Of a DNA stretch of 64,000 nucleotides, positions 48,001-60,700 are shown one piece after another; position 1 is the stretch's first letter; each line of letters starts with the position of its first letter. The notes under the pieces were generated by a model. It was not told the origin of the DNA, made no database searches, and saw nothing but the letters and a program-made list of their open reading frames with translations. The stretch is from Poecilobothrus nobilitatus (lineage: Eukaryota; Arthropoda; Insecta; Diptera; Dolichopodidae): assembly GCA_947095535.1 (NCBI GenBank), contig OX352773.1, positions 30,091,398 to 30,155,397 on the forward strand. Reading direction: 5' to 3'. The translations under genes and the position numbers were made by a program.

Positions 48001-49508
48001 TATCCTTTAAATAAGCTGCATCATTTGTTTGAGTTTCATTTTGTTGTTGTTTTAGAACTTGTCTAGTATGTTTAAGCTCCATTTCAGATGTTTTCATAGT
48101 TGTTTGAGCCTCGCTTACTTCTTTTTTCGCCTCTGAAATATCAATATAGTTAAAAAAATTATTTACAACCGAATTTGATAATGTTATACGAATTAATTGA
48201 TCCTGTAATGAGCTAGCTTCTCCCTCTTCATTAGTAGATAAACCTTGCGTAACAGCTTCAAATTTTCTTTGTGCTTCTTCATACGCTTTTGCATCTTTTT
48301 CATCAGCCTCTTTCAAATTTTGAAACAAATCCTTAACTTTTTCCATTTTGCTTTCGGTTTTAACTAAAGCATCACAATCATCTTTTATATTTTTCATTAG
48401 AGCTTTAATTTTTTTATTTTCTTGATCAATGCTTCCTTGTAACGCCTTTATTTCACCATTTGATTTCGCTTCTTCAGAAGATTTTGTTGCCAATTGCTCT
48501 TCTAACGCAGATAATTCTCCTCCACTTTCATTATCAATTTTATGTTGAATTTCTTCAGCAACTTTTTCACAAACTTCCATTTCCTTTTCATTATTAATTA
48601 TTTTTGTTTTACAATTTTCAATGTGATTTCCAATTTTCTCAATATTTTTCTCAGTTTCTTCCAAAGCTTCTTTGCATTTAAGATATTTAAAAGAAATATG
48701 AATTCTTGTTAGGTACTCAATATCTCTAGCTATTTTTTGAAATTCTTGATATGCAGCTGTTTCTGTTCTTAATTTTTCTAAACGGGGTTCTACCTCCTCT
48801 TTTAACAATGTATCTGTTTCTCTCACTTTAACGTCTTTTTTCTCAATTAATTTGGTTGTTTCTACTTTTTTACTCTCATACATGCTAGTGCCGGCGGCTT
48901 CTTCTATCATTGAAAGAATCTAAAAAATATTAGATTAAGTTTAATTACTAAATCAATTTAAGTGCATAATCACCTCATGTGGTTTCATATTTAAAACTTT
49001 TGTAATTCGTCCTTGCATAATTAAAAAACTAGGGTTATTAACATTCAATTGAACAGAACAAAAAAGATCTGCTACTTTTTTATTTTGAACATTTTTCCCA
49101 TTTATTAAATATTTATTTTTACCGCCCACGACAATTTGTCTTGTTACTGATATTTCAAGACATTTTTCATAACCCAAAGGACACTGACTTTTGTCCGTAT
49201 TATCAAAAATTAGTGTTACAGTAGCTTTCGTTACACCGGCTTGGCCACTTTTAAACACAAGTTCTTGTAGTGAGGTTGCACGAACCTTAATATATTAAAA
49301 TTGAGAAATTTTTAACACATGAAAGCAAATAGTAACTTACCTGACTTAAATTGCTTATGCCCAGAACAAAGCATATAGCATCCAAAATGTTTGATTTACC
49401 TGTACCATTCAAACCAGTAATAGCGGTAAACTCGGGATCGAAACCATGTATTTCTGTTCTTCTTCCATAGGACTTAAATCCATCAATTATAACAGACTTT
49501 ATATACAT
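42070..49508 (-). CDS. SMC2: Condensin ATPase subunit SMC2
   Basis: SMC2 pairs with SMC4 to form the ring of condensin, which compacts mitotic chromosomes using ATP. Nine exons join in frame to 1175 residues, the usual SMC2 length: 49508-49341, 49285-48974, 48919-48190, 48132-47957, 47903-47652, 47594-47325, 43815-43622, 43553-43405 and 43346-42070. [14 protein letters not shown] starts the protein; Walker A is GLNGTGKS, followed by [37 protein letters not shown] and [12 protein letters not shown] are hallmark SMC2 pieces. Coiled coils flank a hinge ([20 protein letters not shown] ... GTLSGGSRP). The signature motif [13 protein letters not shown] and Walker [13 protein letters not shown] close the head. 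Intron 6 is 3.5 kb and holds two antisense genes. The 57-base intron at 48189-48133 is in frame and stop-free. Confidence 0.96.
44253..46004 (+). CDS. SNX29: Sorting nexin 29-like protein (RUN + PX)
   Basis: A 505-residue protein from exons 44253-44300, 44355-44621, 44684-45489, 45539-45803 and 45873-46004, lying inside an SMC2 intron on the opposite strand. The N-terminal RUN domain includes [37 protein letters not shown] and the SNX29-like [19 protein letters not shown] and [18 protein letters not shown] Ser/acidic linker and a short coiled coil ([20 protein letters not shown]) precede a C-terminal PX domain: [37 protein letters not shown] and [16 protein letters not shown] domains bind phosphoinositides on endosomes; RUN domains bind small GTPases. 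The donor at 45489 (AA before GTACAT) was chosen because it alone keeps the frame. The protein is shorter than vertebrate SNX29, which has a longer linker. Confidence 0.87.
46439..47281 (+). CDS. PSMG1: Proteasome assembly chaperone 1-like (PAC1/PSMG1)
   Basis: A 239-residue protein from exons 46439-46545, 46613-47043 and 47100-47281. PAC1 dimerises with PAC2 and scaffolds the alpha-ring of the 20S proteasome. The best evidence is the C-terminal half: [20 protein letters not shown], then [20 protein letters not shown] and [11 protein letters not shown]. These correspond in spacing and character to the PNIV...AAVLSYCQ...LYLCYTD...LD...AFKPIL pattern of the family. The N-terminal [20 protein letters not shown] also fits the acidic start of PAC1 proteins. 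The gene follows the SNX29-like gene by 434 bases on the same strand, inside an SMC2 intron. Its stop codon is only 43 bases from the end of an SMC2 exon. Homology is by memory of weakly conserved motifs, so moderate confidence. Confidence 0.7.
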
Positions 49509-51726
49509 ATTTAATCATTTGCATTAAATGTAAGTTGAACAATATTTATTTTTAGTAATTTCAATTAAATATTTTAGGTTTTTATTTTAATAAACTTGTT
49601 TGCTTTAAAAACTGATAAAAAGCCGTTGACAGTTATCTTGTTTACACATTATTTTCGAAAAAATAGTTTTCAAAATCAGTGTCACTTTAAATTGAGTATC
49701 AAAATAAAGAGCAGCCACACCCGAAAGTGTATAGAATATATTCGTAACAATTTTTAATCAAATTTATAATCATTTTTGAATATTTTAATTTTTTTTAGCA
49801 AAATGTTTAAATTCATTCAAAATAATTAAATATAAAAATATAATATTAAAAAAAATTAGAGCAATCAAATTCTTTTCAAACTATTAGGATTTGCATAGCG
49901 ATTACACATCACTATTTTTTCAATTTTCCTTCACTATTGCTTGATTCCTTTTTGTTTTTAAAAAAATTAAATAAGAATTTTCCAATTTTTTTATTTTCCT
50001 CCATTATTTTTTCCAAATTTCTTCCATATTTCTTCATATTCCTTTAATATTTCTTTATTGGTTTTGGCATTTCTAAGTCTAACCTATTTTTAATTTTTCT
50101 TTAAACTTTAAAATTTCCCTAAACTATTTAAAATTTTTATATTATATAAAAACATATTTTTTATTTTATTCTAAAAGATATAATAATAAATAAGCATTTT
50201 AGTATAAAAAGATTATTTAAAATAAAATTAAAAATAAACAATAAGTTCTTAATTCAAAATTGAAAAAAAAAGCGGTACTTCGAACCTATTTCTTCATTTG
50301 GGGCCTCGGTGGCCTAGTGGATAAAAACGTATAAAATAAGTTGTAAACACAGAGAGAGTGTGGGTTTTCTTTATTTTTAAAAATATGTGTACGAAGTAGT
50401 GATATCTAACCGCTGCATTTTTCTCAAAAAAAACAAAATAGTGAGAAAATATGGAACAAAGATGGATTGAAAACATTGAAGGCTAACATTGAAGGCGGTA
50501 TTAGAGGCTTCTTACTTTTATTTCAGTTTATAATTTAAATATGTATTATAATAAATATTATAATTTATATGTATATATACATTTTTAAAGAAAGAAATAA
50601 TAATAACGCAATTTTGTATATGACAAGATACTGATAATCACTGATATTCTCATGTTGCTCATGTAAATGTTATGTAAAGTTTTGTTCTGTTTAATTTGTT
50701 ATTGAAAAGGTCAGTACTGCCATTGTCAAAATATGGCTGTCAAACATAAACAGGTATGTTTTCTGAAGTTGAATTTTCACTTTTTTAAGTTTTTCTTAAC
50801 AAAAAAAGAAACAAATTTCCTATAGTGTAGTCTGGCATTACTTCATTTAAACAAAACCAACAATTGCCATTTGCCAATATATATTACCAACGCGCCATTG
50901 TATTTAAATAATTACATTACTCATTTTAAAATGTTTTTAAAAAAGATATTGTGCAAAATTTTGTCAAATTATAGTATATCGGAAAGTATAATCTAAATAA
51001 AGAACCTGTCCTCTTTATATTGCAAGTTAGATAAGCTTATTTTTTATTTTTTTTTTTTTAATACTTGTTTAATAATTGATAAATGTATCAAGAAAGATTT
51101 TAATTTTTTTTTTAATAAAGAAATAGTGGAAGATCAAAATATAAAGGCAAATAATGCTTGCTTATTATCTAATTAGAACTATAATTTTATAAAAGTATGT
51201 AAATATACTAATTAATTAAATTAACATTTAATATTTCGTGTACCAATATTTTTAATAAATATTTTTAATATTTTTTGCAGAAATTGAGTTGGAATATCAA
51301 CAATTGGAAAAATTTAAAACAATTTTACTAGGTTTTGATTTGATATTTTATTGATTATTTTAACAAAACTATATTTCATATAAGAATATATCTTATTAAT
51401 AAATACACTCAAGGAGGATACAATATAAGAATAAAGTACTGATTTTTTATATTACGGTTAAAAATACATCCAAAAAATTTAATACTACATTAAATCATTA
51501 TTAACAGCATTTCCAATAGTTTTAAAAATGTTTAATGTATTTATCTCGATCCTTTTAAAAGGAAAATTCTTTAGGTCATATTCCATGTGAATAACATTTT
51601 TCATTAACATTTTTATACAAGAATTCTTAATTACGTTTATTAAGTAATAAATATTCAAAGATAATATTTTTGTTAAGTTCCTAAAAAAGTCAATATTTTA
51701 GCTTTAATTTTAAAAAAATAAAAAAC
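49509..51726. other. Divergent intergenic region with a SINE fragment
   Basis: This 2.2-kb region separates SMC2 (minus) and the unrecognised gene starting at 51727 (plus) and should hold both promoters. Apart from the SINE head at 50299 it is AT-rich. I saw no exon in it that I could support. Confidence 0.5.
50299..50370 (+). repeat. tRNA-like SINE head, copy 3
   Basis: TTGGGGCCTCGGTGGCCTAG then TGGATAAAAACG forms the A-box side, and AGAGAGTGTGGGTTTTCTTT is the decayed B-box side. The start matches the heads at 26135-26222 and 2971-3048. The B box has lost its TTCGAATCC core. Confidence 0.6.
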
Positions 51727-54700
51727 ATGACTGACCCAGAGCATTCAAGTATTTCGTCTGGGTTTACTGTGCCTCAATGGATTCGGTCCAAAACTGACAG
51801 GTAAGTTTAAATTTGTTTGTTCTTTTTAAATAGAAAAATGCTAATATATAATCGAAAAATAAACATTAAACACTTGAAAATTATCTTATCAGTTTTTGAC
51901 CCCCTATGAAAATTATTATTTTTATGAACTTATTTTGTGCAAATTGGTCTGTTTAAATTTGTTACTGAACAAAATGCTTGCTTTACTTACGTATGTATTT
52001 CCAAAAAAAATTAGTAAACAAGCCAATTTAAAATTAAACAAGAAAAACAAATCATATGATATTATGTATGTGAAGCGTTTATTAATTTTTAACGATACGA
52101 TAAAGAAAAATATTTTCGTATAATTAAAGAGCTCATTTATATAGAACAGAAATTGTCAATGTTTATTTCTTTTGTTTTTACATTTATTGATTTACATATT
52201 GAAGTAGTGCATTTGATGGTTACAAAATTTTGATTCTCGGAACCTAAAAGAAACGAACACTATTTTTTCTTCCAACTCCCGACTCGTTTCCCGTTTTAGC
52301 AGAAAAGTATTAAAGATATTCTTTCCGTTGTAAAATAATACAGCACAAATGGTTTGATCAATTGAATTCAAATTTAACAAAACTCAAATTTTAAAAAGAG
52401 GACTCTAAAAACCTTAGTCATATAAGTTTTCCTTTACTTCCGTTAGTTTGTTCAGAAACATTGATCGGTTACTAAATTAATAACATAATTGCAATTAATT
52501 TAGCCATTTTAAGATAATTGTAAATTATGTAATTAATTTAAATGTTTCTTTTTTCATTCTTTCTATTGTAGATAATTATATTATACTCTGTAATGAACTT
52601 AGAATCAACAATAGAATCATGTACTAATAATATATTTTTATTCTAATCAAATATCAAAATGCTTAAAATTTTGAATAAACAAAAGATAATATTAATGAAA
52701 AGTGAAAAATAAATAAATAAAGAACGTGATTAGATATGTATGATATGTATATTTAAAAATTTGTTTATTTTTGATATTATATTTAGTATTTTTTTTTTTT
52801 TTTTTACGAAATTCTAATTTTAAATTATTAATTATTTTATTTTACATTTAGAAATGAAAGTGATGTAAATTTTTCACCACCACCACATGATGATTCATTT
52901 TTTTATATACGTTATCCTGTACAGGATAGTTCAAAAACTAATATTAAAAAATTATCCGATAAAATAAATGAAGAAACAAAAAAGCACAATTTTGCTTCAA
53001 AGGCTGCTTTTTTTTCAAATCATACAGAACCATGTAAAAAGTTCATGAATGGTAAGTGTTAAATTTCAAAGAAAAGAAGAATACAATTCATTTTATTAAT
53101 TGAAAATAATATTTTTTTTATCTTTTGTTAGATTAATAACAAATACAAAAAAAAAAAAAAAAAATCTTTGACGTAATTATTATAATAGGTATTAAAGTTA
53201 ATAAAAAAATTTTTATTTTTTTGTTACCTAAAAAAAAAAAAATACATATTTAATATTGATTTTACAAATTATATTATATTCGAAGAAAATCAATTAACAA
53301 ATAATTGTCGATTTAAAAAGTTTCATTTATTGTGTTAGATGGAATAGTAAATAATTGGAAAAAGACTAAAATGAATTGGTTTTCTTATTCCAGCAATACA
53401 TTGCAACATTTGATAACTGATTTAATTTCCAAATTAATAACTGACCGTACATAATTTTTTTTTAAAATAAAAACTTCTAAAAAGAAATTCTACATAATTC
53501 GTAAACAAAATCTAAATACATATTTTTAATTTAACTTTTTCTACAGTAATGAAAACCTTAATACTAAAAGTATGATGAGTTAAGTATGTAATTTTTTGAA
53601 TATACAAAAAAAAAAACTTATAAAAAATATAATTAGCTATTTTTATTTTAATATTTTATATTTTTATAATTAAAAAATTTTTATATTAAAAATATTGTTT
53701 AATCTCTAAAATTTGCAAAAAGTTTAACTATAGTTAAAAAAAATTTAAGTTAAGTTAAAAATAAAATGCTAAAACTTATAAATTTTCATCTTCTAACATC
53801 CCTTTCTTTCCGAAATCATTAATGTTTAATAGGATCAACGGATTGCTTTGTTAAAAATAAAAGTAGGACTTAATAAATTATATTCCCACACTCTCAAAAA
53901 TGAATCGTGTGCATTAATTCTCTATTAGGTTTTTTTTTTCATAAATTTCATTTTACCACGCAAAATAATCACTTCTCCCTTCTGGTCGAATTTTTATTAG
54001 GTAATAAAATAAATAAATTTGCTTTGAATAGTTGATGATATAACAGAATATAACATACCACAAAAACTTAAATATCCTTAATAATATCTAATAAAAAATA
54101 ACAATATTCGTAGAAAAAAAAAAACGTCAAGGAACTGAGTTCGCATGTTTTACAAAACTATTAAAATTATTATACCGTCATTTTGTTATTTTGTAGTGGA
54201 AGGTAAATGTTTTATATTTATTAAGTTTTGTATTATATGTGTTCATTTATAAAATTTGTTGTTTATATTAGGTATACATACTTATATAATTAATATAAAT
54301 TTATATTATATCTTTGTATGAGCAGCAAATTATGTCTTTCATTTGACTACCAAAATTTTATAGTATTCATTCTATATTTCTATATTAAAATGGTTGTTTT
54401 TAAATTATTTTTCTTTTAGTAAATTTAAAATATATGTATAATCATATATACTTAATTAAAAATATAAAAACATACAATTGTATGCGTGAATATAAACATA
54501 TCTGATAAAAAGTATAAAAGATCGGCAATGATACAAAAAATTCTTTAGTTGAATTTTGGGGATTATCCACTTAAGAAGAAACATTTTTTCAGTATTTAAA
54601 ATAAAGAAATTTAAAAAAAAAAAAAAAAAATAAATAAAAAACTATTTTTAAAATATTGTGCGGAAAAAAAAAAAAAATAATAACAAAATAATTTTAAAAA

Positions 54701-57700
54701 ATCAAATTAAAAATTTTAAAAATATAGTGAAATTAATTTCTATATTTATTTTTATAATATGTATTTTATGTTATATTTTTCACATTTGATTTGTGATATA
54801 TACAAAAAATAATCATTTAATAAATTATAATCTAATCAATTATCAACCAAAATAAAAAAGGACATAAAATTGAATAATTATTAATTAATTATCTTGATAC
54901 ATGATTTTGTACATGATTTTATAAATTATTAGGTAAATTTTGATAATATAAAATTCTAATAATAATATTAAATAAGTAACTATGCAAACATTAAAAATCA
55001 AGAAAAAAATTTATCAAAAATTTCATTTTAACCTATTAGGTAACTATAAATGTGTATGATAACGTGAATATAATATTGATTAAATTTTTTCTATTGAATT
55101 TCTCTGACTCATTCAATTAATTTTTTTTGCCAAAGTCACTTAATTATATTATATCATTTTTAAAAATTTTAATGTACGTATATCCATACATATGTAAATT
55201 GCTTAGTATGCATATTGTATCTAAATCTGATTTTTTTTTTTTTTTCATATACTATTATAAGTATTTATTTTTTTTTCTTTTGCATAAAGAACAAAAAAAT
55301 GTTCACGGTATACTTTTAAATAACAAAATAATATGAATACAAACATATTTAACTATTAGAAAATATTGTGTTTTTCCCAAAAATAGATAAAAATATTTAC
55401 CTTTTTAATAACAAGAATAAAAAGTATAATCATAAATAAAATAAATAAAAAAATGCCAAGAGCGTGGCATGTTTTTTTTTTTGTTCTATTTTTAATTTTA
55501 TTATTTAAAAAAAATGAAAGAAAACGTTTATTTGTAAATTACTAATAAACGTTCGGATGTATTTTTTAAATTTTTTATTTTAAAAATTTTAAAAGTTTCT
55601 TTTGAAAATAATTTTTTTTTTTTTCTGTTTAATAATTATTCCTTAAATGTTCAAATCTCTTAAAATAAATACAAGATAATTTTTAAGACATATTAATTAT
55701 TTTTTAATTGTAATAATAAAGAGACTTTTTTTTAGGGTCATTGTCTTTCTTTTTCATTTCATTAATAATTAATTAATTAAAACAAATGTTACAAAAACTT
55801 AAAAGTAATGACATGAACTTTTTTAATATAAAATAAAATTATATTTCATTAATTCATTCCTCATTTTGATCTTTTCTTTCAATAATAAATTGTTTAAACT
55901 TTGTCAAATATAAAGTCTATAAAAACCAGATAATTTTTTTTTTTTACCAATATGTATTGCATATATTGTAAAATTACAAACTTTAGAACTTAAGTTTAAA
56001 AATACAATTATGTATAATGAATGATATGATTAATTTGGTTTATACACATTATAATTTATTAATTAATAGTTAGACATTACCAGAAGGCTTTTTTTTTTTA
56101 TTTTTTTTATAGAGAAAATAATGCGTATTTTAAAATTTTGATAAAAATTAAGTTTAATATCCAAACAAAAAAAAACAAAAAAAAAAAAAAATTAATAATG
56201 TAATATAAATGGTTTCGTTTTTTTTTTTTTTTTATTTTTTTCTACGAAAATCTTTATCTATATATAAATAACATCAACCGATTATTTAAATAACAAAAAA
56301 AAAAAAAAAAAACTATAGACAAATGAAGTTAAAGATATAATTTTATATTATAACAAAAATAAATATAAAACAAAACTATATATTTAATTAATAAGAATAA
56401 CAAACAAAATATTATATTATTGTATGGTACTTGTATTGAAATAAGAAAATATCTTTTACTTATGTGGTTTGTTATCAGTGTTTATCACTTATCACCTATA
56501 CACTATTATTGAATAATATTTTTCTATTTATATAAAATATATAATTATGTATGATATAATTAAATGCTATTTTCATATGTATGTGTATATATTTACTGGC
56601 AAATTATAAAAATCTTTCTGCTTACCACCTAAAACAATTTGAATACCTGTTAAAAATCTTAATATATTTTTATGGTTTCTACACGTGTTACAGCCAAATT
56701 TTATATGAACCTAAAAAATTCATATAATAAAAAAAGCTTTTATTACAATGTTTTTATAAGACTCTTAATATTATGAAGTTTCAGCGCATGATCTCATTGT
56801 GTGATTTTGTATAATATTTATTATATGAATATAAATATTATATAGGCTATAGAATATTACCTATACAAAACATTTTTTTTTTTTTTTTTTTAATTTTAAA
56901 AAACAAGAAATGCATTATTTAATTGCATTTCCTTTACATTTTCATATTGAATAAATATAGTTTATTATAAAATGTAAATTTTCAGTTTCATTTCATTTAC
57001 GAACATATACAGAATTAAAATAATTTCATTGTTTATTATCTGGCATAATAATGCATTTTTAATTATTTTATTTTTTAAAAGGAAAAAAAAAAGAAAACAC
57101 TTTTTAAATAAAATATAAATAAAAAAGTGTACATAATTTTAATCAAAACAAAAAAAAAAAAACAAAAAAAAACTTAATAAGATCATAAATGTTGACTTTA
57201 AGTAAAAAAAAATATCTTATTTGTATAATAAACAGAAAGTCTTATCTTAAATTTTAAAAAATCTTTTTGTTGAATCTTTAAAAATTTTCTGCTTAGTTTT
57301 TATTTTGTTTAATTATTAATTTGTTTTGAATACGTATTTAAACAAAAAATTTTTTTTTTTTTTTCCGAAATTTAATACATAAAATATTAAAAAAAAAAAA
57401 TGTCTGGAAGAGATTTAAAGGCTCTTCATGGCTCTCAAGATTTTCTATGTTCATTAAAAAAATATGTTGCATTTAGTGACAATGGTAAGAGATTTTAAAT
57501 TATTTTCTAGAAAATATTTTCAAAATGTAAAAGTTCAAATTAAATTATATTATACCTATACATATAATATTATATACGTATTGTAAATATAAATATACAT
57601 ATATCATTGGCATATAGTTATTTTATACAAATAGTTTATTTTTCTGTTCATAGTTGTAAATAATTCATTTGTTTTGTAAAAAATTCTAATAGATTTTTTC

Positions 57701-60700
57701 GCATTATAACAAAATCACAATTGAGTCATCCTAGGTACTTCGTCATATTATTTATATACTTATTTTAGCATATATATGTATGTATCTTTGTTTTGAATTT
57801 GGCAAAAAAAAAAAAAAAACAAGAGTTTCTATAATTTGATTAGCAGAGTTTTAAAATTTGTAGACTCTAATATAGATTTAATGCACTTTGATATAACAAA
57901 AATTTGAGTTAAGGATTGAAATTTACAAAATCGTTACATTTGTTTTTTTTTTCAGTTCAGTCCCCCGTTCAATTCAATAAATTAATTAGTTATTAGAAAA
58001 CTGATTTTTCAACTAAACTCAAAAGAACATATTGAGAAAATTAAAATGCATTTTTAAAACTATGTATGTATTTACTTAAGTCATATTATGGTCATATAAC
58101 AATAAGATGTCTAAGTCATATAACAAAATATAAAATAATCTGTAATCTAATCAATGTTGTTAAATAACGATGTTATAAAATGGAATTTTACAAAATATAA
58201 TTTTTATACATAACTACACTACATCTATTTCAAGGATTAATAACACTATATGTAAATCAATGTAAATGTTTGTAAATTAGTGTATCAGTAAAATGACCTT
58301 GACTTTCAAAAAAAAAACAAAAAGCTTTTTACAAAGAAACTTATTGCAATGGGGGTGTGAACTCGTGTACATAAATTATTTTATTTTTTTAATTAGGCTG
58401 TAAAATTTTTACAAGTTGCTCGTTGTTGTGTAGTTTTTTTTTTATTTTTTTTTGCTAAAGTATTAAATCTTTAATTTCAGTATTTAATTATATTAATTCT
58501 GTTTTCATATTTATTTTTGTTTATTATTTTTTCTTTTTGAGAAATTAAATAATTTCAAGATTTTTTTTTCTATTTTTCTCTACCTATACATATATTGTTG
58601 CTAAAGGTAATTTTCGGTTAAAATAATATCCTAAGCTTATTTTAAAGAAATCTGAAGATAAGAAAAACATTTGTTATAATAAAAAATTTTAATAAAAAAA
58701 TTCTGATTTTGTTTTTGATTACCTCAGAAAAATTTATAATGCTTATAATATTATAATGATAATAAATTTTGTGTTTCTGAAAGTTAAATATCCAAAAATA
58801 AAATAACAATTCACAAGTTTTATTTTTTTTTTTTTATTATATTTTGCAAATTGGCAAATAGCCAATTTGTTTTTTTTTTTTAGCTTTTGCTTTACTTTTA
58901 TTTTTTCTAAAATGTCTTTGTTTTAAAAGTTTTTTTTTTTCGTGTGAATTTTAAAATAATTATTTTTTTGACTTTTTTCTAAAGTTCAGTTTTTTTTTCT
59001 AAATTAAAAATAAGAATATAGGGTGTTTAATACTCAAGGATATTTATGTGTATTTAATATTCAAGGATATTCTTGTTGTTGATGTTGTGTGGCTAGTTCA
59101 AGTCTTATGAGATATAATGTATATACCTATATTATAATGGATATTACCGTTTTCGCTTCCCATTCGCATATGAAAGATATTAATGATTGCTATTAAAAAA
59201 TTTTCCTAAGGCTATTTTAGATATTTTTGTTTTTTTTTTTTTTAAAAGCAAATTAAATATTCTGGAATGTAATAAAATGTATAATTTATTTTTGTTTTGT
59301 TGTTTTCAAAGTGAATATTATAAAATAAAGTTATTATAAAAAAAAAACAATCTTTATATAAATTCTTAATATACGTCACAACAGAACAAGCCCCTCTAAT
59401 AAAATACATAAAAAAATAAAGATAAATCGTAGTTAATTACGCATTTTAATGTAGGCAATTGGTTACATACGTATGTATATATGTATATACTACGAATACA
59501 TAGTATATATGTATTTTTTTAAATAAAACGAAAACCAATAGGTATACGTATCTACAAATTAATTATTAAAAGCTGCAAACAGATTTTTAAGATTAAAAAA
59601 AAAACTATTTAGGAATTTCAATTACTTTATCATATTTTGCACTTTATATTTTCTATCAATATCTTTTATATGGTAATCCTTTTGTTATTCATTCTAAATT
59701 AATCGAAAAGCAATTTGTTTTTTTTTAATTTAATACACACTTATTATCGGGTAACACTGTTTTGTGTTAATTTTTGTCATAAGAACATTATAATCAGTAT
59801 ATGGTTCGTATATAAATATTTGTTTTTTTTTTTTTGTTTTTGTCTTTTTCGATATTTTTAGCACATTTCCAAAAAATTTTTGAAAAAATGTGCTTATTAG
59901 TTTCACTCTGTCCGTCCGTCTGTTTACAAAACTTCTACACCGTTAAAGATAGTGAAAAAAAATTTTAACCATAGGTAGGTCTCATAAAAAAAATAATTTT
60001 GTGGAACAACTTTTTCATGTAGCCCCCATTACGGAGCTACAGCCCCTCAAACTTTGAAAAAGCCCTATTTTTAAATGCATATATCTTATTTTCTGCTTAA
60101 GATTTTTTCAATCTGAAAACGTCATTCGACAGGTATTTCTTTTATCTTTGTAAATTAATATCAAAATTATACAATTTTTTTAAATTTAGTATTTAAATTT
60201 ACCGTTATGTGAAAACCAAATTTTGCATGATTTTTCTACTTTCATAACTCCGGCACGCTTCTAGATAGAAGCTTGAAATTTTGAGGCAAGAAAGAACTTT
60301 TAGAATTAGTATAAGTTTGCTCAGAAAATTTTTCGGACCACCCCCTGTTTATGAGCTATTAGGGCTTAAAAATTGAAAATTTGCTATTTTTAAACACCTG
60401 TAACTTAGGAACCTGTACATATTTTACTTCTGCAAGATATAAAAATTAAAGCTACAATAATATATTTTTACGTGTGTTAAAGGTTTATTTTAATTGTAAA
60501 GGGTTCCAAAGTTGCAGCTCTTCAAAATTGCGAAAAAGCCCCATTTTCAGATGTATATATCTCGGGCTCTGCGTAATAATTTTGCAATCTAAAACCGCCA
60601 GAAGATCGAAAATTTTATTATCTATATAAAACAATATCAAAATTATGTAATATTTTGTAATTTACTATTTAAATTTACAGTTATGTGAAAACCACATTTT

